Source of the DNA: DASWHX01 sp036397995
GTDB taxonomy: Bacteria; Bacteroidota; Bacteroidia; Cytophagales; Cyclobacteriaceae
DNA length: 45,092 nucleotides
Direction of reading: 5' to 3'
NCBI GenBank assembly: GCA_036397995.1
Contig: DASWHX010000071.1
Coordinates: 1-45,092 of the forward strand
A program made the translations under genes and the position numbers. A model generated the notes under the pieces. That model was not told where the DNA came from and did not search any database. It saw only the letters and a program-made list of their open reading frames with translations. Below, piece after piece: positions 35,904 to 42,893 of this stretch (position 1 is the stretch's first letter; each line of letters starts with the position of its first letter).

Positions 35904-36964
35904 GCCAATTTACATTCTATTAACGATTGACACACGCCTAAATCCCGAGTTTCTTTAATAATTTGAAAACCGGTTTCGTTCAAATAATTGAACAAGTCTT
36001 TTGAATAGAAAAATTTGCTGTTTCCATTTGCAATCGTGGTAAAGTAGAGCGATGTCTGCATAAGGCTAAAGGCGCCACCTTCAAATTTTTGTTGATCCCA
36101 CATGGGTTCCACAATGAAAACCCTGCCATCAGGATTTAGAGCATCCTTGCAACGTGTCAAGATAGAAATCACCTGTTCTTCAGAAAAGCAATCCAGGAAC
36201 TGACTCATCCAAATTGCATCAAATCCCCCGGGGAATGGTTTATTTTCCAAAAGATTAGTTTGATAAAACTTCACTCTGTCTTTTTCCCGATGGGATTCCA
36301 GATTTTTCCTGGCCTCGTTTAATTGAATTTGCAAATCCATCAAAGTTATTTCCACGTCCTTGTCGAATTCAATGCATTGTATTGCCCACTTACCCGTATT
36401 ACCACCGATGTCAAGCAATCGAATGGGTTTATTGGCAAATACGAGGGGAAGAATTTCCGGAAAGGCGGTATCAGAATAAAAGTGATCAAAATCAAACCAG
36501 CTCTTAAGTGCTTTTCCCGGGAGGATAGAAAGGCCTTCATAAATTGTTTTCCAGGGTCCCAGAAATCTTAATCCCTCCGGCTTTGCATTTTCCAGACTTT
36601 TCTCCAAATCGAAAATTCCATTATAACAGACGTGCTGGGTGAAGTCCATGTTAATCCTGGTCATTTCATCCTTAAGAATAAACCAGCCAACTTTAGTGAC
36701 GAAATATTTCTCATCTTTCTTTATTAGAATTCCAGAAGCAAGGCATGACTCCATCAACATCTGCACCTGGTATTTGTTGTATTTGGATTTTTGTGAAACT
36801 TCTTCCACAGAAAGTCCGGTATCACTATTATCCTCCAGGATGTCCAGAATTCCACTGTCCCTGATTACCCTTGCAGCCTGGAAAACAAATGGAGCCAGTG
36901 CTATCCATTGGGCATCACGCATCGCAGTTATTCCATTCTTGCCATCTTTACTAAAGAATTCCAT
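35900..36964 (-). CDS. O-methyltransferase-like SAM methyltransferase
   Basis: The ATG at 36964 (not the TTG at 36967) gives 354 residues: an N-terminal winged-helix dimerisation domain and a C-terminal Rossmann domain with DIGGNTG (185-191) and IVEP. This order is that of the acetylserotonin/plant-type O-methyltransferases. The catalytic His normally found in the sequence LHDWSDE is not there. The corresponding stretch reads FLDCFSEEQ. So it may methylate by another mechanism or at carbon. Flexirubins carry a ring C-methyl group, so ring methylation is a reasonable guess. It lies between KS and halogenase-like genes. Confidence 0.75.
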   Translation of the reverse strand: MEFFSKDGKNGITAMRDAQWIALAPFVFQAARVIRDSGILDILEDNSDTGLSVEEVSQKSKYNKYQVQMLMESCLASGILIKKDEKYFVTKVGWFILKDEMTRINMDFTQHVCYNGIFDLEKSLENAKPEGLRFLGPWKTIYEGLSILPGKALKSWFDFDHFYSDTAFPEILPLVFANKPIRLLDIGGNTGKWAIQCIEFDKDVEITLMDLQIQLNEARKNLESHREKDRVKFYQTNLLENKPFPGGFDAIWMSQFLDCFSEEQVISILTRCKDALNPDGRVFIVEPMWDQQKFEGGAFSLMQTSLYFTTIANGNSKFFYSKDLFNYLNETGFQIIKETRDLGVCQSLIECKLA

Positions 36965-36967
36965 CAA

Positions 36968-38071
36968 TTATTCTGTTTTTTCGAAGATTAAGGTTGCGTT
37001 ACATCCACCAAAGCCTGATGCAGTTTTTAAGAATCGCTTTAGCGGTTTCATTTCTTTTTTCCTAATCACATTAATAGGTTTGGTGACCCCGGGTGTTTCG
37101 TATCCCATGGAAGGGATTAATTCGTTATTTAGCAAAGACATAACACTGATTGCAGATTCAAGCACCCCTGCTGCTCCCAAAGTGTGACCATAATATCCTT
37201 TCAAACTATTGAGCGGGACATTGCTGAAGTCGGTAAGACTGAAGGCATTTGCCTCCATTTCATCATTAAACAACGTACCGGTTCCGTGAGCATTGATAAA
37301 ATCAATTTCGCTAACCGTAACTTTTGAAGCTTGCATAGCTTTTCTTATGGCAACACCTAACTCTTCGCCGGTTCTGCTTGGTCCGGAAATATGGTTAGCA
37401 TCGTTGGAGGTCGCTCCGGAAGTTATGCAAACCGGAATCTCTCCTTTTTCTTTAGTAATGATGATGGTAGCGGCAGCTTCCCCCATATTGATGCCTTTTC
37501 GATTTGCATCAAATGGTTTACAGGGTTCAGAGCTTATAGCTTGCAAACTGTTGAAGCCTGAAGTAATAAAATCTGAAATCAAATCACATCCGCAAACCAC
37601 TGCATTTCTGTATAAGCCGGCCTCAATTAATCGTTTAGCGGTGAGAATCGCCAATGATCCACTGATGCAGGCATTCGAGATCACAACCGGTTGATTTGGA
37701 TTATTAAAATATGATGAAACTTTCCGGCTGCTTTCAAAAAGATTTACCTTTTTAAGATCATTTGGTTTGCTAAGGGAATCAATTTCTCCTTTTGTGCTGC
37801 TGATAATGAAGATTGTATCTTTATCAGAAGGGGCAGCTGAAGTTTGCGAAAGGGCCGCTTGAATGGATTGAATCATTAATGATTCAAAGACTCCGAAATT
37901 GTCAACCAAAAAATTTTCTCTTTGAAGTATTTTTCCGCCATAAACGGTATTGATTCCAATCTGAACAGGGGCAACTCCGCTTTTTCCATCAATAACAGAT
38001 GAATAGTTTTCATAGGTAGTTTTACCCAATGGAGAAATGATGTTGTGCGCGTCTACCCAGATCCTTTCCAT
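36968..38071 (-). CDS. Beta-ketoacyl-ACP synthase
   Basis: The 367-residue protein keeps the triad: Cys135 in SNACISG, His262 in NAHGTGT and His296 in YGHTLGA. It is shorter than FabF (about 410 residues), mainly in loops. In aryl polyene pathways one KS is used for the first condensation with the aryl starter and another for elongation. Which one this is cannot be told. It is 8 bases downstream of the thioesterase and 3 bases upstream of the methyltransferase ATG. Confidence 0.83.
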   Translation of the reverse strand: MERIWVDAHNIISPLGKTTYENYSSVIDGKSGVAPVQIGINTVYGGKILQRENFLVDNFGVFESLMIQSIQAALSQTSAAPSDKDTIFIISSTKGEIDSLSKPNDLKKVNLFESSRKVSSYFNNPNQPVVISNACISGSLAILTAKRLIEAGLYRNAVVCGCDLISDFITSGFNSLQAISSEPCKPFDANRKGINMGEAAATIIITKEKGEIPVCITSGATSNDANHISGPSRTGEELGVAIRKAMQASKVTVSEIDFINAHGTGTLFNDEMEANAFSLTDFSNVPLNSLKGYYGHTLGAAGVLESAISVMSLLNNELIPSMGYETPGVTKPINVIRKKEMKPLKRFLKTASGFGGCNATLIFEKTE

Positions 38072-38079
38072 TCAATAAA

Positions 38080-38562
38080 TCAAATCAGATTCATCTTTTT
38101 TTTCCATTCCTCAAAAAATGCGGGAACTGTTAGATGAAGGTCGAAAGTTTTATGGTTAACAAAAACCTGGGTTGATGAACCCTTTGCAACAATATTTCCT
38201 TTTTTTGAATGCCGGATTAGATATTCAAAATAAATCTTGGCGCTCTGAGTATTATGGTAAGTGACTTCAACATCCATAATATCTCCATACCGAAGCGGGC
38301 TTTTGAAATCGCAATTAACCGAGACGACAGGAACCACAAGTCCATTATTGTAGAAGTCGAGATAGGAGACTCCGTATTTCCGGCCAAACTCTTCACGGCC
38401 ATCCTCCATAAACCGGATATAATGACCGTGCCACACAATACCAAGCGGGTCAGCTTCATTGAAGCGCACTCTGACCTGAGTAGTGTGCTTTAACAAAGAG
38501 ACCTTGTCCGATAAAGTTTCGGATTCTTCCCGGGAGACTTGCTTCAGAATGTTTTCTCCCAA
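38080..38562 (-). CDS. Hotdog acyl-CoA thioesterase (YbgC/4-HBT type)
   Basis: A 160-residue protein with the 4-hydroxybenzoyl-CoA thioesterase signature FNEADPLGIVWHGHYIRFMED (Asp in DPLG and His in HGHY). It hydrolyses acyl-CoA or acyl-ACP thioesters and may release or proof-read intermediates. The start is unusual. The frame opens with TTG at 38562 and no ATG occurs before the domain. A later TTG (38494) is also possible. It overlaps the upstream secreted-protein gene by 19 nt. Confidence 0.8.
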   Translation of the reverse strand: MGENILKQVSREESETLSDKVSLLKHTTQVRVRFNEADPLGIVWHGHYIRFMEDGREEFGRKYGVSYLDFYNNGLVVPVVSVNCDFKSPLRYGDIMDVEVTYHNTQSAKIYFEYLIRHSKKGNIVAKGSSTQVFVNHKTFDLHLTVPAFFEEWKKKMNLI

Positions 38563-39248
38563 GTCTTATATCTTTTCTTATCAATCTGAATTATTGCCTC
38601 GAGGATTGATCTGGCCCAATGGTTACGAAGTCCAAATCCAGCGGAAGGTCCGGAAAGTCTTTCTTCATAAATGATTTCCTTATTGTTCAGGTTAACAAAA
38701 GTGAGTGCCATTGTGCCTTCCGCTTTATTCTTGTTGAAAGATTCAATTACAAACATCATCCCAAGCCCGGTCAAATCTTTAAAGTCATAGCTGCTCATGA
38801 TGTTTTGAATTTGTTCGGAAGTTAGCGGTTTGCCAGGATCTGTGAATGTAATCTTTTCTTTAAAGTTTACATTGTCATTGTGGTCAATACATATACCTAC
38901 CTGGTAATCGATGTTGTTGTTACGTAATGCTCTTCGGAGGTTGTACTTATCAGCTTCCGAAACCATAAGTTGATTCCACTGAGGGTTCAGCCTTTTCAAT
39001 TCGTCTTCACTCTTCCACTCCTCATAACCTCCCACAAAAAGTGTTTCGGTGAGATCGATGCCAAGAAAAGTTATCTTGCTTGAGTTTAAGATATCTCTCT
39101 TGGTGAGTTTTAATTCAGGCTTACTACTGGTCGTAGCGCCGCCCCGTGAAGATGGAGGAGGCTTATCTGCTGAAGATTGTGCCATGGTAGCGGTATAGGT
39201 TAGCACTACCAACATTGCAACCATTGCTATACTGCTGTACTTTTTCAT
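38544..39248 (-). CDS. Secreted protein of unknown function in the pigment operon
   Basis: A 234-residue protein with a signal peptide (residues 1-23, ending TMAQ), then a low-complexity linker rich in Pro, Ser and Gly (SADKPPPSSRGGATTSSK). After it comes a globular part containing ITFLGIDLTETLFVGGYEEWKSEDELKRLNPQWNQ and a C-terminal LSGPSAGFGLRNHWARSILEAI. I do not recognise a named family. Its place inside the operon with only overlaps or short gaps suggests a periplasmic or outer-membrane role connected to the pigment. Confidence 0.65.
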   Translation of the reverse strand: MKKYSSIAMVAMLVVLTYTATMAQSSADKPPPSSRGGATTSSKPELKLTKRDILNSSKITFLGIDLTETLFVGGYEEWKSEDELKRLNPQWNQLMVSEADKYNLRRALRNNNIDYQVGICIDHNDNVNFKEKITFTDPGKPLTSEQIQNIMSSYDFKDLTGLGMMFVIESFNKNKAEGTMALTFVNLNNKEIIYEERLSGPSAGFGLRNHWARSILEAIIQIDKKRYKTWEKTF

Positions 39249-39271
39249 CTTAGAATTAGGTTTTAATTTGA

Positions 39272-39691
39272 CTATTTTTTGATAAAAATTCTCATCTCAC
39301 ACTTGGCTACTTCTTCATTACCAATTTTAACAACGGCATCAACCATTGTTATATCCAAAACTCGACTACGGATATTTATGGTTGTAGTAATGTGAGTGTT
39401 TATTAATGGCAAGTTAGTGATTTCTAAGTTTTTAACCATAGCAATATATCCAATAGGGACAGGAATATTATTCAGAGAAAAATAGTAGCCTGCCTGGACA
39501 GCAGCAGTTTGGGCCATATTTTCAATGATTCCGGGTTCTGTAAGTTGATTTTCAACAACAAAAATATTGTCTGGCTGAATATCAAATTCCGTTGTGGCGC
39601 AAGACTCATTGGCGTCAATAAGTCTTGAAATCATAACCATTGGCTCTCTTTGCGGAATTAAGCTGAGAATATCGTCCGTTTTGGGCAACAT
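39272..39691 (-). CDS. Hotdog-fold dehydratase 2 (ApeP-like)
   Basis: The ATG at 39691 is chosen over TTG at 39706, giving 139 residues. The N-terminal sequence LIPQREPMVMISRL matches the FabZ-like dehydratases found in Bacteroidota, but the usual His there is Gln14. The position of the catalytic His before the PG turn (NQLTEPG) has no His either. The Glu of the ENMAQ helix (Glu57, like the FabZ EAMAQ Glu) is kept. Together with hotdog dehydratase 1, which has the His but not the Glu, this suggests a heterodimeric enzyme. It lies 4 bases after the LpxL-like gene. Confidence 0.72.
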   Translation of the reverse strand: MLPKTDDILSLIPQREPMVMISRLIDANESCATTEFDIQPDNIFVVENQLTEPGIIENMAQTAAVQAGYYFSLNNIPVPIGYIAMVKNLEITNLPLINTHITTTINIRSRVLDITMVDAVVKIGNEEVAKCEMRIFIKK

Positions 39692-39695
39692 GGGA

Positions 39696-40574
39696 TTATT
39701 TCTCAAACTTATAATAATTAAACCACTGAAAAGGATACTTTTTCACCATTTTCTCAAAAAGTTCAGCAAATTGTGTTGCCATATATTTAATATAATCTGA
39801 TTTTGCCAATGAAGAGTCATAATCAATTATTGGTGAGCCATAAAAATGGTAATGCCGCAGGGTTTCTTTAAAGGAAAAAACAAAGGAAACAGGAACCTTA
39901 AAAGTAGCTGCCAGAGCAAAAGGACCAACCGGGAAAAGCGCTTTTTGATTGAAGAAATTCATTTCCAGGGTTTTTGCTTCATCCACAAACCTGTCCGCAT
40001 GGAGGCATATCAATTCATTGCGAAGCAGGGCTTCTCCAATTTCATAAACATGTGACAAATCTTCTTTCATTACAATCAGGTTGTAATTTGCAAAGAGGAT
40101 CTGGTTTGCATACTCTTTAATCCACCGATGCTCTGCATCAAATACCACAATATTAATTTTAGCCTTCAACCTCTTGAGCAGGTCTCCGGCAATTTCCCAA
40201 TTGCCGACATGCCCGCTAAGCAAAATTCCACCTCTTCCCAAGGAGACAATTTCATGCAGGTTTTGTTCGCCGTCGAAAGTGAAAGTCAGGTTGTTCTTAA
40301 TATCCCCCATAACGACGAATTTGTCAATAAGTACCTGGCCAAAAATGTAATAGTTCCGGTAGATAGCCAGAATCGATTTCGCTACTGAGAATTTAAATCG
40401 ATTTCGAAAATGACGATAGATATGCTTAGAGGACTCCCAACTAAACAGGAAATAATAAAAGGCGACAAACAATAAGACAAAATAGGCCGGAAACAGGCCG
40501 AACTTGCGGCAAATGAAAACGAAAATTTTATACCCTGATTTATTGCCTTTGGATTTACCCTGCCATTGAGGCAT
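39696..40574 (-). CDS. LpxL/HtrB-like acyltransferase
   Basis: The 292-residue protein has one N-terminal membrane helix (FPAYFVLLFVAFYYFLFSW), then the acyltransferase motif GHVGNWE (His122, Glu127, HX4E). This is characteristic of the lipid A late acyltransferase family, which uses acyl-ACP. In aryl polyene operons such enzymes are thought to transfer the polyene chain to its lipid acceptor. It is 3 bases from the ACP 1 gene. Confidence 0.82.
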   Translation of the reverse strand: MPQWQGKSKGNKSGYKIFVFICRKFGLFPAYFVLLFVAFYYFLFSWESSKHIYRHFRNRFKFSVAKSILAIYRNYYIFGQVLIDKFVVMGDIKNNLTFTFDGEQNLHEIVSLGRGGILLSGHVGNWEIAGDLLKRLKAKINIVVFDAEHRWIKEYANQILFANYNLIVMKEDLSHVYEIGEALLRNELICLHADRFVDEAKTLEMNFFNQKALFPVGPFALAATFKVPVSFVFSFKETLRHYHFYGSPIIDYDSSLAKSDYIKYMATQFAELFEKMVKKYPFQWFNYYKFEK

Positions 40575-40576
40575 AA

Positions 40577-40834
40577 TTATGCATCCACTTTGGAATCAAT
40601 GCGGGAAAAGATGTAATCGTATAAGTCCTGAAATGTTCTGATTGAAGTAAAATCTTCAGGTTTAACTTTGAATCCAAAGTTATTTTCAATAGCCACTACC
40701 AGGTCTATATAATCAAGACTATCCAGATCAAGAGTTTCTGCGAGGCTTCCATCCGGGGTTATTGAAGAAACCTCAATTTCAAATTCTTCTGCCAGAAAAT
40801 CATTTATCTTTTCAACAATGCTATTCTTATCCAT
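40577..40834 (-). CDS. Acyl carrier protein 1
   Basis: An 85-residue ACP with the phosphopantetheinylation site in LDLDSLDY (Ser39), followed by the recognition helix DLVVAIENNFGFKV. It differs clearly from ACP 2. One of the two may be loaded with the aryl starter and the other with malonyl or chain intermediates. It starts directly at the end of the KS gene, with no gap. Confidence 0.9.
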   Translation of the reverse strand: MDKNSIVEKINDFLAEEFEIEVSSITPDGSLAETLDLDSLDYIDLVVAIENNFGFKVKPEDFTSIRTFQDLYDYIFSRIDSKVDA

Positions 40835-42058
40835 CTAATTAAGAATTTTTTTCACAATTAAACTTGAGTTAGTACCGCCAAACCCAAAAGAGTTCGACAA
40901 AAATACATTAATATTTTGATTAATTCGCTTGTCCGCTATTTTGAGTTTAGCTGAGAATTCATCAGGAGTTTCCAGATTGATGTTAGGAGCGATGAAATCA
41001 TTTTCCATCATTATCATGCTATAAACTATTTCACTTGCTCCGGCCATCCAACATTCGTGTCCGGTCATAGATTTTGTTGAACTTACCCAGGGTTTGTGCT
41101 GCCCGAAAACATTATCAATGGCTCTCGCTTCATTTGCGTCGCCAACGGGTGTGGAAGTTGCATGTGCATTTATATAATCAATCTCCGACGGGTTGATGTT
41201 TGCATCTTTCAAAGCCCTTTGCAAAGACCTGCTGGGGCCTTCCACATTCGGATTGGATATATGATCTCCATTGGAAGAAAAGCCATATCCGATAATTTCA
41301 CCTAAAATATTAGCTCCTCTTCTTTTTGCGGAATCAAGACTTTCTATGATTACAGTGGCAGCGCCCCCACTTGGAACAAGGCCATCCCGATCTTTATCAA
41401 AAGGCCTTGAGGCTGCCGCCGGATTGTCTTCCCTTATTGAAAATACTCCTAATCCATCGAAGTTACCCATGGAATAAATATTTGTTTCCTGAGCACCGCC
41501 GCAAATTATCATGTCCTGCAAACCATTTTTGATATACAAAAATCCAATGCCAATGGCGTGTGAACTGCTGGCACATGCCGCACTGACGGTGAAATTAATC
41601 CCCTTCAGTTTGAATATGGTGGCAAGGTTCATGTTCACAGTTGAATTAAGAGATTGAAAAACAGAGCCGGAACCAACCATCATGGTGTCCTTTTTGGTTC
41701 TTATTATGTCTATTGCTTCAATAACAGCCTTGGCTGAACTATCATTACCGTACAGAATGCCGACTTCATTTTTGTTGAAATACTCCTGTTCTAAACCCGC
41801 CTGCTGCATAGCTTCCAGTGTGGCAACGTAGGCGTATTCTCCTTGTTCCGGCAACATGATTCTGGCTCTCCGATCTAATATCCCTTTCAATACCGGTTTC
41901 TCAACCTTGCCCGTTAGTCCAGACCGGTAACCGGTTTCCTTTCTTCCCTGGTCCAATACAATTCCTGATTTACCATTACACAAAGAATCTCTTACCTCGG
42001 ATCTGTTTAGACCAATGGTGGAATAGATTCCCAAACCGGTGATAACAACTCGATGCAT
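40835..42058 (-). CDS. Beta-ketoacyl-ACP synthase (FabB/FabF type)
   Basis: The 407-residue protein has the complete triad: Cys162 in SAACASSS, His299 in NAHATSTP and His334 in MTGHECWMAGAS. The last motif is closer to FabB-type than to FabF-type synthases. The start ATG at 42058 follows a 104-bp gap with a promoter match, so this gene heads a second transcription unit within the operon. It likely carries out condensations in polyene assembly. Confidence 0.87.
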   Translation of the reverse strand: MHRVVITGLGIYSTIGLNRSEVRDSLCNGKSGIVLDQGRKETGYRSGLTGKVEKPVLKGILDRRARIMLPEQGEYAYVATLEAMQQAGLEQEYFNKNEVGILYGNDSSAKAVIEAIDIIRTKKDTMMVGSGSVFQSLNSTVNMNLATIFKLKGINFTVSAACASSSHAIGIGFLYIKNGLQDMIICGGAQETNIYSMGNFDGLGVFSIREDNPAAASRPFDKDRDGLVPSGGAATVIIESLDSAKRRGANILGEIIGYGFSSNGDHISNPNVEGPSRSLQRALKDANINPSEIDYINAHATSTPVGDANEARAIDNVFGQHKPWVSSTKSMTGHECWMAGASEIVYSMIMMENDFIAPNINLETPDEFSAKLKIADKRINQNINVFLSNSFGFGGTNSSLIVKKILN

Positions 42059-42135
42059 ACATTAAAGATCCGGTGTTTGTAGATATTAAGATAAAAAGGG
42101 GTTTAAATCGAAGTTCTAAACCTTCAATATTCCGG

Positions 42136-42166
42136 CAAAACTAACTTCCCAATAATTGTAAATCAA
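42136..42166 (-). promoter_or_regulatory. Internal promoter upstream of the ketosynthase gene
   Basis: Reading the minus strand, TTG (42164-42166) is followed by 20 bases and TAGTTTTG (42136-42143), an exact match to the Bacteroidota TTG/TAnnTTTG pattern. The TTG overlaps the TGA stop codon of the fabG gene. Transcription would begin about 70 bases before the ketosynthase ATG at 42058. Confidence 0.55.
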
Positions 42167-42891
42167 GTATAAAGGCCTCCATTCACTGAAATTACTGTGC
42201 CTGTAATGTAAGCGGCCTTTTTGGAAGCCAAAAATACCACTAAATCAGCCACTTCGTCCGGTTCTCCAAACCTTTTCATTGGAATCAAACGCTTTAATTC
42301 TTCTTCATTGAGATCTTTTGTCATGTCAGTTTTTATAAACCCCGGGGCAACCGCATTAACGGTTATACCTCGTCGGCCGCATTCCTGGGCTAGAGCTTTA
42401 GTAGCTCCTATAACTCCTGCTTTGGCAGCTGAGTAGTTTACCTGTCCCGCCATGCCACTGATACCCGATAAGCTGACAATATTTATTATCCTTCCGCTCT
42501 TGCGCGAGAGCATGCCTTTAATAATGTGATGAGTTATGTAATAGAATCCGTTGAGACTGCTTCCCAGGACATCGTTCCATTGTTCTTCTTTCATCCACAT
42601 TAAGAGGGTATCCTGCCTGATGCCGGCGTTATTAACCAGCACTTCAATTTCTTTGCCGGGATTTGCTTCGATCCAACCGCCTAGTTTTTCGTCTACTTCT
42701 TCTTTTTTTGAAACATCGAATTGAAGTAATTCTCCATCCGCTCCTTTTTCCTTTACCAGGTTCAGCGTCTTCTTTGCTTCAATTTCATTGCTTTTGTAAT
42801 TAATCAGGATCAGAAATCCTTCTTCAGCAAGTTTCACGCAAATGGCTTTGCCAATTCCTCTTGAACCACCGGTAACTAATGCATATTTCAT
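42163..42891 (-). CDS. fabG: 3-oxoacyl-ACP reductase (FabG-like)
   Basis: The 242-residue SDR enzyme has the NADP-binding motif TGGSRGIG (7-14), NNAG at 87-90, and the catalytic Ser140, Tyr153 and Lys157 (NYSAAK). Reduces 3-oxoacyl-ACP to the 3-hydroxy form in each elongation cycle. It lies 2 bases after the ammonia-lyase and 104 bases before the KS. It is the only ketoreductase in the operon, so it should serve all elongation cycles. Confidence 0.9.
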   Translation of the reverse strand: MKYALVTGGSRGIGKAICVKLAEEGFLILINYKSNEIEAKKTLNLVKEKGADGELLQFDVSKKEEVDEKLGGWIEANPGKEIEVLVNNAGIRQDTLLMWMKEEQWNDVLGSSLNGFYYITHHIIKGMLSRKSGRIINIVSLSGISGMAGQVNYSAAKAGVIGATKALAQECGRRGITVNAVAPGFIKTDMTKDLNEEELKRLIPMKRFGEPDEVADLVVFLASKKAAYITGTVISVNGGLYT

Positions 42892-42893
42892 GA

